From Streptomyces viridiviolaceus (GTDB lineage Bacteria; Actinomycetota; Actinomycetes; Streptomycetales; Streptomycetaceae): a stretch of DNA of 64,000 bases. Positions within the stretch are counted from its first letter, which is position 1. Each line of letters opens with the position of its first letter. A program made the translations under genes and the position numbers. A model generated the notes under the pieces. The model was not told where the DNA came from. It saw only the letters and a program-made list of their open reading frames with translations, and searched no databases. Location: contig NZ_BMWA01000006.1 of the NCBI RefSeq assembly GCF_014650995.1, forward strand, positions 298,405-362,404, read 5' to 3'. This document shows, piece by piece, positions 28,384 to 38,753 of this stretch.

Positions 28384-29817
28384 TCAGGCGCCGAGTTCGC
28401 GAACGGCCTCCGCGAACGCGTCACCGCGCTTGTTGTAGTTGGTGAACATGTCCATGGAAGCGCAGGCCGGGGCCAGCAGCACGGTGTCACCGGGCCTCGC
28501 GAGCCGCTGCGCCTCCTGGACGGCCTGGAGCATCGCCCCAGTGTCGGTCCGGTCGAGGTCGACGACGGGTACCTCCGGGGCGTGTCGCGCCAGGGCCTCG
28601 CGGATCAGCGCACGATCGGCTCCGATGAGGACGGCTCCGCGAAGTCGCTTCGCCGCCCTTGCGACCAGTTCGTCGAAGGTGGCGCCCTTCGCGAGCCCGC
28701 CCGCGATCCACACGATCGACTCGTAGGCCGCCAACGACGCCTCGGCGGCGTGGGTGTTGGTGGCCTTGGAGTCGTCGATGTACGCCACCCCGTCGACGTC
28801 GGCGACGTGCGCGATGCGGTGGGCGTCCGGCGTGAAGGACCGCAGCCCGTCCCGTACGGCCGCGGCGGACACCCCGAAGGCGCGCGCGAGGGCCGCCGCG
28901 GCAAGGGCGTTGGCGATGTTGTGCGGGGCCGGCGGGTTGACGTCCGAGACCTCGGCGAGCTCCTGGGCGTTCTTGTGCCGGTCCTCCACGAAGGCGCGGT
29001 CGACCAGGATGCCGTCCACGACGCCGAGTTGGGAGGGAGCGGGCGTGCCGAGAGTGAAGCCGATGGCCCGGCAGCCCTCCTCGACGTCGGCCTCGCGCAC
29101 CAGGTCCTCGGTGGCCTTGTCGGCGACGTTGTAGACGCAGGCGACGCGATTGCCTTCGTAGATACGGCCCTTGTCGGCGGCGTACGCCTCCATGGAGCCG
29201 TGCCAGTCGAGGTGGTCGGGGGCGAGGTTCAGCACCGCCGCCGAGTGGGCGCGCAGGGACGGCGCCCAGTGCAGCTGGTAGCTGGACAGCTCCACGGCCA
29301 GGACGTCGTACTCCTCCTCGCCCGTGACCGCGTCCAGCAGCGAGACGCCGATGTTGCCGACGGCGGCGGTGCGCAGGCCCGCGGCCCTGAGGATCGACGC
29401 CAGCATCTGGACGGTGGTGGTCTTGCCGTTGGTGCCGGTGACCGCCAGCCAGGGGGCGGCGCCGGGGCCGCGCAGCCGCCAGGCCAGCTCGACGTCGCCC
29501 CAGACGGGGACGCCGGCCTGCCCGGCCGCCGCGAAGAGCGGCTTGTCCGGCTTCCAGCCGGGCGCGGTGACGATCAGTTCGGTGCCCTCGGGGAGGGTGT
29601 CGCCGTCGCCGAGGCGCACGGTGATGCCGAGCGCCTCCAGGTCCGCCGCCTGCGCCCGCGCGCGCTCGTCGGCGCCGTCGTTCACCACGGTGACGTGCGC
29701 GCCGAGGCCGTGCAGGACCTTGGCCGCCGGGACGCCCGAGACGCCGAGTCCGGCGACGGTGACGTGCTTGCCCTTGAGTTCCGAGAGCGCCGAGGAGGTC
29801 ACTTTTCCGCTGCCCAT
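28384..29817 (-). CDS. murD: MurD, UDP-MurNAc-L-alanine:D-glutamate ligase
   Basis: A 477-residue ATP-dependent cytosolic ligase adding D-Glu to UDP-MurNAc-L-Ala. Domain 1 has the Rossmann motif [15 protein letters not shown], domain 2 the P-loop [15 protein letters not shown] and [17 protein letters not shown], and domain 3 ends [19 protein letters not shown], a MurD signature. The start is either ATG 29817, overlapping mraY by 19 nt, or GTG 29802, overlapping its stop by 4 nt. The latter matches the overlap habit of this cluster but has no better ribosome site. Confidence 0.95.
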   Translation of the reverse strand: MGSGKVTSSALSELKGKHVTVAGLGVSGVPAAKVLHGLGAHVTVVNDGADERARAQAADLEALGITVRLGDGDTLPEGTELIVTAPGWKPDKPLFAAAGQAGVPVWGDVELAWRLRGPGAAPWLAVTGTNGKTTTVQMLASILRAAGLRTAAVGNIGVSLLDAVTGEEEYDVLAVELSSYQLHWAPSLRAHSAAVLNLAPDHLDWHGSMEAYAADKGRIYEGNRVACVYNVADKATEDLVREADVEEGCRAIGFTLGTPAPSQLGVVDGILVDRAFVEDRHKNAQELAEVSDVNPPAPHNIANALAAAALARAFGVSAAAVRDGLRSFTPDAHRIAHVADVDGVAYIDDSKATNTHAAEASLAAYESIVWIAGGLAKGATFDELVARAAKRLRGAVLIGADRALIREALARHAPEVPVVDLDRTDTGAMLQAVQEAQRLARPGDTVLLAPACASMDMFTNYNKRGDAFAEAVRELGA

Positions 29818-30893
29818 CCCGCATAGAAGAGGCCAAGTCCGACAATTACACAGATGCCCTGAATGATCCAGAAGCGGACCACGACAAGGACCTCGGACCA
29901 GCCTTTGAGTTCGAAGTGGTGCTGCAGTGGCGCCATCCGGAAGACGCGCTTGCCGGTGAGGCGGAAGGAGCCGACCTGGATGACCACGGACATGGTGATC
30001 AGGACGAACAGACCGCCGAGGATGGCGAGGAGCAGCTCGGTGCGCGAGCAGATCGCCAGACCCGCGAGGACACCACCGAGCGCGAGCGAACCGGTGTCGC
30101 CCATGAAGATCTTGGCCGGCGAGGTGTTCCACCACAGGAAGCCGAGGCAGGCGCCCATCAGCGCGGAGGCGACCACCGCCAGGTCGAGGGGGTCCCGCAC
30201 CTCGTAGCAGGCGCCGGGGTTGGTCAGGGTCAGCGCGTTGGCGCAGGACTCCTGGAACTGCCAGACGCCGATGAAGGTGTAGGCGCCGAAGACGAGGACC
30301 GAGGCGCCGGTGGCGAGGCCGTCCAGGCCGTCGGTCAGGTTCACGCCGTTCGACATCGCGAGGATCATGAACAGCGCCCAGACCACGAACAGCACCGGGC
30401 CGATGGTCCAGCCGAAGTCCGTGATGAACGACAGCTTCGTGGAGGCCGGGGTGTTGCCGCGGTTGTCCGCGAACTGCAGCGCGAGCACCGCGAAGGCGAT
30501 ACCGACGATCAGCTGGCCGGCCATCTTGGCCTTGGCCCGAAGGCCCAGCGAACGCCGCTTGACGATCTTGATGTAGTCGTCGAGGAAGCCGACCAGACCC
30601 ATGCCGACCATCAGGCCGAGCACCAGCAGACCCGAGAAGGTCGGCGCCGCGTCGGCCTCGGGGTCCAGGTAGCTCGTGATCACCTTGGCCAGGAAGTACG
30701 CGGCGACCGTCGCCAGGATGAAGGCGATACCGCCCATGGTCGGCGTACCGCGCTTGCTGGCGTGCTCGCGCGGGCCGTCGTCGCGGATGTACTGACCGTA
30801 GCCCTTGCGGGCCAGCAGCTTGATCAGCAGCGGCGTGCCGACCAGTGTCAGGAAGAGGCCGATGACTCCCGCGAACAGGATCTGCTTCATCAT
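29799..30893 (-). CDS. mraY: MraY, phospho-MurNAc-pentapeptide translocase
   Basis: A 364-residue membrane enzyme with about ten helices that transfers phospho-MurNAc-pentapeptide to undecaprenyl phosphate, forming lipid I. Family blocks visible are [38 protein letters not shown], the region with [30 protein letters not shown] and [12 protein letters not shown]. These include the Mg-binding aspartates (DD in FLDDY, D in FMGDTG). Two adjacent ATG codons (30893, 30890) can start it; they overlap the murF stop. Confidence 0.97.
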   Translation of the reverse strand: MMKQILFAGVIGLFLTLVGTPLLIKLLARKGYGQYIRDDGPREHASKRGTPTMGGIAFILATVAAYFLAKVITSYLDPEADAAPTFSGLLVLGLMVGMGLVGFLDDYIKIVKRRSLGLRAKAKMAGQLIVGIAFAVLALQFADNRGNTPASTKLSFITDFGWTIGPVLFVVWALFMILAMSNGVNLTDGLDGLATGASVLVFGAYTFIGVWQFQESCANALTLTNPGACYEVRDPLDLAVVASALMGACLGFLWWNTSPAKIFMGDTGSLALGGVLAGLAICSRTELLLAILGGLFVLITMSVVIQVGSFRLTGKRVFRMAPLQHHFELKGWSEVLVVVRFWIIQGICVIVGLGLFYAGWAAEK

Positions 30894-32305
30894 CGGGCGG
30901 CAACCTCACCCTCGGCGCCGGTCTCCAGCAGCGCCGTGGCGACGCTCTCCAGACCCACCGAACGGGACGCCTTCACGAGCACGACGTCCCCTGGGCGCAA
31001 CTCGCTGCGCAACAGGTCGATCGCCGCCTGTGCGTCGGACACGTGCACCGACTCCTCACCCCACGAACCCTCGTTGTATGCGCCCAGTTGCAGCCAGGCG
31101 GCTTCCCTGCCCCCGACCGCGACGAGCTTGCTGACGTTGAGCCGGACGGCGAGCCGTCCGACCGCGTCGTGCTCGGCGAGCGCCTCGTCCCCGAGCTCGG
31201 CCATCTTGCCGAGCACCGCCCACGTACGGCGTCCCTTGCCCATGGCCACCAGCGCACGCAGAGCGGCCTTCATGGACTCGGGGTTCGCGTTGTAGGCGTC
31301 GTTGACGACCGTCACGCCGTCCGGGCGCTCGGTGACCTCCATCCGCCAGCGGGAGAGGGAGCCCGCCTCGGAGAGCGCGGTGGCGATCTCGTCTGCGGAC
31401 ATGCCCAACTCGTGGGCGACGGCGGCCGCGGCGAGCGCGTTCGACACGTGGTGCTCACCGTACAGGCGCATGGTCACATCACTTGCACCGGAGGGTGTGT
31501 GAAGCCTGAAGGAAGGCTGTCCGCTGTCCGTGAGTCGCACGTTCTCGGCGCGAACGTCCGCTTCGTCGGACTCTCCGAAAAGGATCACCTTCGCCTTCGT
31601 TCGGGAGGCCATGGCCCGTACCAACGCGTCGTCCGCGTTGAGGATCGCGGCCCCGCCCTCCTCCGCCGGCGGAAGGGCCTCCACGAGTTCGCCCTTGGCC
31701 TGCGCGATCTGCTCACGGCCGCCGAACTCGCCGATGTGGGCGGAGCCGACGTTGAGCACCAGGCCGATCCTCGGCGGGGTCAGTTCGGTCAGGTACCTGA
31801 TGTGGCCGATGCCGCGTGCGCCCATCTCCAGCACGAGGAACTTCGTCTCCTCGGTGGCCGTGAGCGCGGTGAGCGGCAGCCCGATCTCGTTGTTGAGCGA
31901 GCCCGGCGTGAACACCGTCGGCGCCTTGCGCTGCAGGACCTGGGCGATCAGGTCCTTGGTGCTGGTCTTGCCCGCGGAACCGGTGAGGGCCACGAGGGTG
32001 GTCCCCAGGCGGTGTACGACATGGCGGGCGAGGGCACCGAGCGCGGCCTGCACGTCGTCCACGACGATCGCGGGCACGCCGACGGGGCGGGAGCCGAGCA
32101 CGGCCACCGCACCGGCCTCGACGACCGCCGAGGCGAAGTCGTGGCCGTCCACCCGCTCGCCCACGAAGGCGACGAAGAGGCTGCCGGGACCCGCCTCGCG
32201 GGAGTCCCGGACGACCGGCCCGGTGACCTCGGCGGACGGATCCGGTATGTCGTGCATCTGCCCGCCGACGACTTCTGCGATCTCGGCGAGAGAGAGGGCG
32301 ATCAC
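30890..32305 (-). CDS. murF: MurF, UDP-MurNAc-tripeptide:D-Ala-D-Ala ligase
   Basis: A 471-residue ATP-dependent ligase that completes the pentapeptide precursor. The N-terminal domain starts [16 protein letters not shown], the P-loop is [17 protein letters not shown], and the central domain has [15 protein letters not shown]. Its C-domain carries [17 protein letters not shown], a MurF hallmark. GTG 32305 has AGGGA upstream and lies 4 bp after murE. Longer reading upstream is out of frame with murE and rejected. Confidence 0.96.
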   Translation of the reverse strand: MIALSLAEIAEVVGGQMHDIPDPSAEVTGPVVRDSREAGPGSLFVAFVGERVDGHDFASAVVEAGAVAVLGSRPVGVPAIVVDDVQAALGALARHVVHRLGTTLVALTGSAGKTSTKDLIAQVLQRKAPTVFTPGSLNNEIGLPLTALTATEETKFLVLEMGARGIGHIRYLTELTPPRIGLVLNVGSAHIGEFGGREQIAQAKGELVEALPPAEEGGAAILNADDALVRAMASRTKAKVILFGESDEADVRAENVRLTDSGQPSFRLHTPSGASDVTMRLYGEHHVSNALAAAAVAHELGMSADEIATALSEAGSLSRWRMEVTERPDGVTVVNDAYNANPESMKAALRALVAMGKGRRTWAVLGKMAELGDEALAEHDAVGRLAVRLNVSKLVAVGGREAAWLQLGAYNEGSWGEESVHVSDAQAAIDLLRSELRPGDVVLVKASRSVGLESVATALLETGAEGEVAAR

Positions 32306-32309
32306 AAGT

Positions 32310-33965
32310 TCATCCCTGGGTCTTCTGGATAGCTTCGCGAAGCACCTGGCGGTCGTCGAACGGACGGACCACCCCGGCGATGTCCTGTCCCTGCTCATGG
32401 CCCTTGCCCGCCACCAGCACGGTGTCGCCGGGCTCGGCCCGGGCGACGGCCGCGGCGACGGCGGCGGCACGGTCCTCGAAGACCTGGACCTCGCCGCGCT
32501 CGTGCGCGGGCACGGACGCCGCGCCCTGGAGCATGGTGGCCAGGATCGCGAGCGGGTCCTCGGAGCGGGGGTTGTCGGAGGTCAGTACGGCCGTGTCGGC
32601 GAACCGGGCGGCGGCGGCCCCCATGGGCGCCCGCTTGGTGGTGTCGCGGTCGCCGCCGCAGCCGAGGACGACGTGCAGCCTGCCCTCGGTGACCTTGCGA
32701 AGGGCCTTGAGGACGGATTCGACCGCGTCGGTCTTGTGGGCGTAGTCGACCACCGCGAGGTAGGGCTGCCCGGCGTCCACACGCTCCAGCCGGCCCGGCA
32801 CGCCCGGCACGGCGGCGACACCGTCGGCGGCGGCCTGCGGGTCGAGGCCGGCGGCGGCGAGGGCGACGATCGCGGCGAGGGTGTTCGCCACGTTGAAGGG
32901 GCCCGGCAGCGGGGACCTGGCGGCGATCCGCTCGCCCTTGGGGCCGATCGCGGTGAACGTCGAGTCCAGCGGTCCGACCTGGACGTCCTCGGCGCGCCAG
33001 TCGGCGTCCGGGTGGCCCTCGGCGGAGTAGGTGACGACCGGGACCGTGGCCTCGTTCGCCAGCCGGCGGCCGTACTCGTCGTCGGTGTTCACCACACCGA
33101 GCCTGCTGCGGGCCGGAGTGAACAGCTGCGCCTTGGCCTGGAAGTAGTCCTCCATGCCGGAGTGGAACTCCATGTGCTCCGGGCTGAGGTTGGTGAAGAC
33201 CGCGACGTCGAAGACGCAGCCGTCGACCCGGCCGAGCACGAGGGCGTGGCTGGAGACCTCCATGGCGACCGCCTCGGTGCCGCGTTCGCGCATGACCGCG
33301 AACAGGGCCTGGAGGTCGGTGGCCTCGGGCGTGGTGCGCTCGGACTTGATGCGCTCGTCGCCGATGCGCATCTCGACGGTGCCGATGAGCCCGGTGGACT
33401 TCGCCGTCCGCAGACCGCCCTCGACGAGGTAGGCGGTGGTGGTCTTGCCGGAGGTGCCGGTGATGCCGATCTGGAGCAGGTCCCGGCCGGGCCGGCCGTA
33501 GATCGTGGCCGCCAGCTCGCCCATCCGGCCGCGCGGGTCGTCGACGACGAGCACGGGCAGACCGGTGGCGGCGGCGCGCTCCGCGCCGGACGGGTCGGTC
33601 AGCACGGCGGCGGCGCCGAGGCCGGCGGCCTGGGTGACGAAGTCGGCGCCGTGGGCGCGGGCTCCGGGGAGGGCGGCGTACAGGTCGCCGGGGCGGACCG
33701 CACGCGAGTCATGGGTGATGCCCGTGACCCCGGCGGTGCTCTCCGGCGCGGTGACACCCAGCTGACCGGCGAGTTCCGCCAGGGGTGTGGCGGAGACCTG
33801 CACCGGCCGGGGCGGTCCCGGGTATGTCACGGGTTGGCCCTTCTGGGTGGTTTGGGACTGATCAGGCTGTGGCACGGCGGTGAGCGTACCGGGCGTACCC
33901 GCTTCCGGGCGAAGCGAGGGGCGGGGGGCGCTCTGGTTCCCGGGATCCGGGGTGATCGTTGTCAC
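32310..33965 (-). CDS. murE: MurE, UDP-MurNAc-L-Ala-D-Glu:diaminopimelate ligase
   Basis: A ligase of 551 residues adding diaminopimelate to the stem peptide. The P-loop TGTSGKTTTAYLVEGG and the substrate motif DNPR (in LTSDNPRSEDPLAIL) indicate diaminopimelate rather than lysine; Streptomyces uses the LL isomer. A Pro/Gln/Ser-rich extension of about 60 residues precedes the catalytic N-domain. GTG 33965 has AGGA eight bases upstream, so I keep the extension; GTG 33875 would give 521 residues but lacks a ribosome site. It lies 38 bp after ftsI. Confidence 0.95.
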   Translation of the reverse strand: MTTITPDPGNQSAPRPSLRPEAGTPGTLTAVPQPDQSQTTQKGQPVTYPGPPRPVQVSATPLAELAGQLGVTAPESTAGVTGITHDSRAVRPGDLYAALPGARAHGADFVTQAAGLGAAAVLTDPSGAERAAATGLPVLVVDDPRGRMGELAATIYGRPGRDLLQIGITGTSGKTTTAYLVEGGLRTAKSTGLIGTVEMRIGDERIKSERTTPEATDLQALFAVMRERGTEAVAMEVSSHALVLGRVDGCVFDVAVFTNLSPEHMEFHSGMEDYFQAKAQLFTPARSRLGVVNTDDEYGRRLANEATVPVVTYSAEGHPDADWRAEDVQVGPLDSTFTAIGPKGERIAARSPLPGPFNVANTLAAIVALAAAGLDPQAAADGVAAVPGVPGRLERVDAGQPYLAVVDYAHKTDAVESVLKALRKVTEGRLHVVLGCGGDRDTTKRAPMGAAAARFADTAVLTSDNPRSEDPLAILATMLQGAASVPAHERGEVQVFEDRAAAVAAAVARAEPGDTVLVAGKGHEQGQDIAGVVRPFDDRQVLREAIQKTQG

Positions 33966-34003
33966 GGGGTGGTTCCTGGTGGCTCGGTGCTGATTCGGTC
34001 TGC

Positions 34004-35971
34004 TCAGGGTTTGAAGGTGACCGGCAGTTTCGCCGCCTTCGCCCCGGTCGGCGGGACCTGGAGGGTCTTGAGTGCGAACTCCATGACCTCCTTGTGGATG
34101 GGGCCGCAGATCTGGCCGCCGAAGTAGCTGCCCTGGGTGGCGTTCTGGATGGCGCAGTAGACGGTGACGCGGGGCTTGTCCGCGGGGGCGAACCCGGCGA
34201 ACGACGAGGTGTAGCCGTGGTACTTGCCGGTGGCCGGATCCACGCGGTTGGCCGTGCCCGTCTTGCCCGCCACCCGGTAGCCCGGGATGCGGGCCTTGGT
34301 CCCGGTCCCCTCCTCGTCGTCCACCACGGACTCCAGCATCTCGGAGAGGGTCTTCGCGGTCTTCTCGCTGATCACACGGGTCTTCTTGGGCTCCGGTGCG
34401 GGCGTGAAGCGGCCCTCGGCATCCTTCGTGCCGCGTACGAGCGTGGGTTCGACGCGGACACCGCCGTTGGCGATCGTCGAGTAGACGGACGCCGCCTGGA
34501 GCGCGTTCACGGACACGCCCTGGCCGAAAGGAATCGTGTACTGCTGCGAGGTCGACCACTGGTCGGGGGGCGCGAGGATGCCCTTGGTCTCGCCGGGGAA
34601 GCCGAGCCCGCTGTAGTCGCCGAGGCCGAACTTGCGCAGGTAGGAGTAGAGGACCCGGTTGGCCTCCTGCTGGGTCCTGCCGAGCTCGCCGGTGGCCATG
34701 ATGGTGCCGATGTTGCTGGACTTGGCGAGCACCCCGTTGAGCGTGAGGTACCAGGTGGGGTGATCGATGTCGTCCTTGAAGAGCCTGTCGCCGCGCTTCA
34801 GCCGGTTGGGGACGGTGATGTGGGTCATCGGCGTGGCGGCGTTCTCCTCCAGCACGGCCGCCATCGACAGCACCTTGGCGGTGGAACCGGGCTCGAAGGC
34901 GTCCTGCAGGGCGGCGTTGCCGAGGGCCTGTGGGTCGGCGTGCGCCAGGTCGCCCGGGTCGAAGCTCGGCGAGTTGGCCATGGCGAGGATCTCGCCGGTG
35001 GCGGTGTCCTGGACGATGACGTAGCCGCCGTCCGCCTTCGACTTCTTCACCTGCTCGGAGATGGCGTGCTGCGCGGCCCACTGGATGTCCCGGTCGATGG
35101 TGAGCTCGACGTCGCTGCCGGGCACGGCGGGCGTCTCGGTGGAGCCCGCGGTGGGCACCTGGCGCCCGCCGGACTGGGCGTAGCGGATCTTGCCGTCCTC
35201 GCCGGCCAGCGTCTTGTCCAGCTTCCGTTCCAGTCCGCCGCTGCCCTCGCCCTCGGAGTTGACCCAGCCGAGGATCGCGGCGGCGAGGTCGCCGTTGGGG
35301 TACACGCGTTTGCTGCTCGGGTCGGCGAAGACGCCCGCGAGGACGTTCACCGTGGACTTGTCGGTCTCCGCCTTCTTGGTGAGCGCGGCCTTCAGGTCCT
35401 TGATCTGGTTCCAGACCTGCGGGGTCTTGGCGCGGGCGAGACGGACGTAGCGCAGCTCCTTGTTCTCCGGGCGGAGCTTGCCGGCCAGCGCCTCCTGGTT
35501 CTCGCCGAGGATCGGCGCGAGGAGCGCCGCCGCCTGCTCGGGTCCGTCACCGACGTCGAGCTGCTCGCGGGTGAACATCGTGGGGTCGGCCGTGATGTCG
35601 TAGGCGTCCACGGTGGTCGCGAGGGCCACGCCGTTGCGGTCGGTGATGCCGCCGCGCTCGGCGGGCAGGGCGTGGACCACGTAGCGGTTCTGCTCTGCCT
35701 TGGCGGTGTACGTGCCGGCGTCGACGGCCTGCACCTGGAGCAGCCGTACGACGAACGCGGCCAGCACCAGGGTGAACGCGAGGCCGACCATGCGCAGGCG
35801 GGGGCGGGGGCTGCCCAGCCGGATGACGCGTGGCGGGGCCGGGCGGGGCGCGCTCGGTCGGCGGGCCGGGCGGGCGCCGGGGCCGGGCTGCCGTCGCCCG
35901 CCGGGGCGGACGGGCCTGGCGGGTCCGGGCACGCGGCGGCGCGGCGGTTCCCTGTCGGACACTTCCGTCAC
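34004..35971 (-). CDS. ftsI: FtsI, septal peptidoglycan transpeptidase (class B PBP)
   Basis: A 655-residue bitopic enzyme that cross-links septal wall and is a beta-lactam target. A long basic Pro/Arg cytoplasmic tail (residues 1-55) precedes one helix (about 60-80). The PBP dimer domain follows, with ERGGITDRNGVALA. The transpeptidase catalytic serine is S363 in EPGSTAKVLS, followed by SSN in KSSNIGTIM and KTG in VAGKTGTANRVD. The GTG start overlaps the ftsL stop by four bases. All catalytic motifs are intact. Confidence 0.96.
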   Translation of the reverse strand: MTEVSDREPPRRRVPGPARPVRPGGRRQPGPGARPARRPSAPRPAPPRVIRLGSPRPRLRMVGLAFTLVLAAFVVRLLQVQAVDAGTYTAKAEQNRYVVHALPAERGGITDRNGVALATTVDAYDITADPTMFTREQLDVGDGPEQAAALLAPILGENQEALAGKLRPENKELRYVRLARAKTPQVWNQIKDLKAALTKKAETDKSTVNVLAGVFADPSSKRVYPNGDLAAAILGWVNSEGEGSGGLERKLDKTLAGEDGKIRYAQSGGRQVPTAGSTETPAVPGSDVELTIDRDIQWAAQHAISEQVKKSKADGGYVIVQDTATGEILAMANSPSFDPGDLAHADPQALGNAALQDAFEPGSTAKVLSMAAVLEENAATPMTHITVPNRLKRGDRLFKDDIDHPTWYLTLNGVLAKSSNIGTIMATGELGRTQQEANRVLYSYLRKFGLGDYSGLGFPGETKGILAPPDQWSTSQQYTIPFGQGVSVNALQAASVYSTIANGGVRVEPTLVRGTKDAEGRFTPAPEPKKTRVISEKTAKTLSEMLESVVDDEEGTGTKARIPGYRVAGKTGTANRVDPATGKYHGYTSSFAGFAPADKPRVTVYCAIQNATQGSYFGGQICGPIHKEVMEFALKTLQVPPTGAKAAKLPVTFKP

Positions 35972-36498
35972 CTGCCGGGGGTCGGGGTCGGGATCGTGGT
36001 GGGCGCGGCCGCCGTGGCCGCTGCGGTCGGCGTGGGCGCCGGGCCGAACGGGGCGAGGGTGGACGGTGCGGTGACGGAGGCCGCCGTGAGTGCCTCGGGG
36101 GCGATGACGAGAGGGGTCGCCCCCGAGGCGGAGGCGGGACCGGGGACGCCCTTGACGGTCCCGTCGGGGTCGAGGAACGCAGGGTCGCCGCCGGGCACCA
36201 TGCCGAGCTCGCGGGCGCGGCGCTGGAGGGCCCGGGGGGCCGAGTAGGCGTCGATGTCCCGCTGGAGGGCCTGTTCCTCGTCGGTGAGGCTCTTGGTCTC
36301 CGCCTTCAGGTCGTCCATCTGGAAGGAGCCCTCGCTCAGGGCGGAGTTCAGCACCAGCAGCCCGATGAGGCCGCCGCCGAGGAGCAGGACGACGAGGAGG
36401 ACGAAGGGGGCACGGGCCGCCTGCCCGCGTCCGCCGCCCGGCGGGAAGAGCCGGGCGAGCCGAGCGGCTCTCCCCTTCAGTTCGGGTTTCCTGTTCAC
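35968..36498 (-). CDS. ftsL: FtsL-like septum formation initiator
   Basis: A 176-residue bitopic protein occupying the ftsL position between rsmH and ftsI. A basic cytoplasmic segment is followed by one helix (about residues 29-50, FVLLVVLLLGGGLIGLLVL) and a short coiled coil (MDDLKAETKSLTDEEQALQ). The C-terminus is an unusual Pro/Ala/Thr-rich tail of about 70 residues, likely disordered and outside the cell. It should scaffold FtsQ/FtsW/FtsI. GTG 36498 follows a strong GAGGGGAGGG site. Confidence 0.88.
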   Translation of the reverse strand: MNRKPELKGRAARLARLFPPGGGRGQAARAPFVLLVVLLLGGGLIGLLVLNSALSEGSFQMDDLKAETKSLTDEEQALQRDIDAYSAPRALQRRARELGMVPGGDPAFLDPDGTVKGVPGPASASGATPLVIAPEALTAASVTAPSTLAPFGPAPTPTAAATAAAPTTIPTPTPGR

Positions 36499-36550
36499 TC
36501 GCCCTCCCCTCGGCCCGGCCGATGCGGCCGGCACCCCCGCCTCGCGTGGC

Positions 36551-37507
36551 TCACTCGACGTCCTCCCTGATGCGCTGGGCCCCGCGCAGCCGTGCCGGAG
36601 CCGCGCGCCGGTTCTCGGCGATCTCCTCCTCGGTGGGAAGTTCGGCACCGCGTGTGAGCAGCTTGAGCCGGGGCGCGTAACGCTCGGGGACGACCGGCAG
36701 TCCCGGCGGTGCCGTGTTCGCGGCGCCGGCCGCGAACACCTGCTTGACCAGCCGGTCCTCCAGGGAGTGGTACGACAGCACGGCGATCCGCCCGCCCACC
36801 GAGAGCGCCTTGACGGCGGCCGGGATCGCCCGCTCCAGGACGGCCAGTTCGCCGTTGACCTCGATCCGCAGGGCCTGGAAGGTGCGCTTGGCCGGGTTGC
36901 CGCCGGTGCGCTTGGCGGCCTGCGGGAGAGCGGCGCGGATCAGCTCCACGAGCCGGGCGCTGGTGGTGAACGGCTCCTTCTCGCGCTCGCGGACGATGGC
37001 GGACACGATCCGCTTGGCCTGCTTCTCCTCCCCGTACGCCCTGAGGATGCGGACCAGTTCGCCCGGCGGGTAGGTGTTGAGGACCTCGGCGGCGCTCATG
37101 CCCGTCGTCTGGTCCATGCGCATGTCGAGCGGGGCGTCCTGGGCGTAGGCGAAGCCGCGGTCGGCCTCGTCGAGCTGCATGGAGGAGACGCCGAGGTCGA
37201 ACAGCACGCCCTGGACGCGCGGGATGCCCAGCCGGTCGAGGACGTCGGGCAGCTCGTCGTAGACGGCGTGCACCAGGGTGGCGCGCTCCCCGTGGCGTGC
37301 GAGCCGCTCCCCGGACAGGCGCAGGGCCTCCTTGTCCCGGTCGAGGGCGACGAGCCGCGCCTCGGGGAACCGCTCCAGCAGCGCCTCACTGTGTCCGCCC
37401 AGGCCCAGCGTGCAGTCGACGACCACCGCCCCCGGCTCCTCGAGCGCGGGCGCCAGCAGGTCCAGGCACCGCTGGAGCATCACCGGGACGTGTCGACTCT
37501 GGCTCAA
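36551..37507 (-). CDS. rsmH: RsmH (MraW), 16S rRNA m4C1402 N4-methyltransferase
   Basis: A 318-residue S-adenosylmethionine enzyme methylating C1402 of 16S rRNA. The SAM-binding motif is [19 protein letters not shown], with [20 protein letters not shown] and the conserved [13 protein letters not shown] block, here [13 protein letters not shown]. The start appears to be TTG at 37507 with GAGAGG upstream; no ATG or GTG sits at the conserved N-terminus ([13 protein letters not shown]). It is the first gene of the leftward cluster; no mraZ lies in front of it in this window. Confidence 0.95.
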   Translation of the reverse strand: MSQSRHVPVMLQRCLDLLAPALEEPGAVVVDCTLGLGGHSEALLERFPEARLVALDRDKEALRLSGERLARHGERATLVHAVYDELPDVLDRLGIPRVQGVLFDLGVSSMQLDEADRGFAYAQDAPLDMRMDQTTGMSAAEVLNTYPPGELVRILRAYGEEKQAKRIVSAIVREREKEPFTTSARLVELIRAALPQAAKRTGGNPAKRTFQALRIEVNGELAVLERAIPAAVKALSVGGRIAVLSYHSLEDRLVKQVFAAGAANTAPPGLPVVPERYAPRLKLLTRGAELPTEEEIAENRRAAPARLRGAQRIREDVE

Positions 37508-37926
37508 GTGGGGCGGCCTCTCGGGTCCGGCGCGGCGGCACGTACCGCCGGGTCCCCGCCCGCTCGGTGAAGGGGAGGCCTGCCGGCGCCGGAAGCGTCA
37601 GCCGACCAGGAGCGGGAGGAGGCCGAGCCGTACGTACGCGCCGCGCACGTGGGGAGATCTGGCGGGGCATCGCCCAGGTCTCCGGGAAATTCAGTCCAGC
37701 GGGGGGAGCCTCGCCTCCCGCTTCGCGTCACTTTAGTCCACCCTGTCGCCCGGTCAATCAACCGGCCTGCGCGTCGCGGACGCCGGCGCGCAGGATCCGG
37801 CAGCGCGCGGCGCGTCACCCGGACGGGTGCAGCCGTACGGCTCTGTGGGGTGGCTCACAACAAGCCTCGATGGCGTTCTTTGTCCCCTCTCACAGCGGGC
37901 CTGGCAGACGAGTGACCAGTAACGTC
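37508..37926 (-). other. Promoter region of the wall/division cluster, no gene
   Basis: A 419-bp divergent gap. On the minus strand TTGACC (37752-37757), 16 bp, TAAAGT (37730-37735) is a good sigma-70-type match, giving a leader of about 215 nt before rsmH. The part near 37860-37926 should hold the carbonic anhydrase promoter. I see no gene in it. Confidence 0.55.
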
Positions 37927-38481
37927 ATGGATATGACGACTTCTGCATCGGTTCCCGCGGGCTCCGAGTCCGCCATAGCCGGCGACGGCACCGTCACCGA
38001 CCGGCTCGTCGAAGCGAACGTGCGCTACGCCGCCGCGTTCACCGATCCCGGGATGGACGCCCGTCCCGTCCAGCGCGTCGCCGTCGTGGCCTGCATGGAC
38101 GCACGTCTCGACCTGCACGCCGCGCTCGGTCTGAATCTCGGTGACTGCCACACCATCCGCAACGCGGGCGGTGTCGTCACCGACGACGTGATCCGCTCCC
38201 TCACCATCAGCCAGCGCGCGCTCGGCACCCGCAGTGTGGTTCTCATCCACCACACCGGGTGCGGCCTGGAGTCCCTCACCGAGGAGTTCCGGCACGAGCT
38301 GGAGATGGAGGTCGGCCAGCGCCCCTCGTGGGCGGTGGAGTCCTTCCGGGACGTCGACCAGGACGTGCGGCAGTCCATGCAGCGGGTGCGCACCTCGCCC
38401 TTCCTGCTGCACACCGACGACGTGCGCGGCTTCGTCTTCGACGTGAAGACCGGTCTCCTGCGCGAGGTCGATCCCGCCTGA
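37927..38481 (+). CDS. Small beta-class carbonic anhydrase
   Basis: A 184-residue cytosolic zinc enzyme expected to interconvert CO2 and bicarbonate. The zinc ligands are C56 (in VVACMDAR), H109 and C112 (in HHTGCG), and the catalytic D58-R60 dyad is in CMDARLD. It is the compact actinobacterial type, similar to mycobacterial Rv1284. Start candidates are ATG 37927, ATG 37933 and GTG 37912; none has a strong ribosome site. It is divergent from the division cluster and not obviously linked to it. Confidence 0.88.
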   Translation: MDMTTSASVPAGSESAIAGDGTVTDRLVEANVRYAAAFTDPGMDARPVQRVAVVACMDARLDLHAALGLNLGDCHTIRNAGGVVTDDVIRSLTISQRALGTRSVVLIHHTGCGLESLTEEFRHELEMEVGQRPSWAVESFRDVDQDVRQSMQRVRTSPFLLHTDDVRGFVFDVKTGLLREVDPA

Positions 38482-38753
38482 CGGGTGCTCCCGCCCCGGT
38501 GCCTTCCGATGGTCCCCGTCGCGCAAGCACCGCAAAGCACGTAAGGCCCGACATATCGCAGCCAGTTGTCCACAGGCGAGTGACACGAATCGGTAACGGC
38601 GGCAAGAATGCGGGGAAGCGGCGTCCGCGCGGAACTTTTTCCGCGCGGTGTCCGTGATTCGGGGTGGGCCGGTCCGCGGCGCAGTGCATCGGTCCGGAAA
38701 GTTGGGGTATTCCCCGCTCTCAGGGAGCGTGGGGAAGGGCCGAGGAGGGCCGG

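Noticed and set aside
34004..35081. MurE extended upstream through the ftsI region
   Set aside because: The open frame continues only by chance inside ftsI; GTG 33965 has a ribosome site after the ftsI stop.
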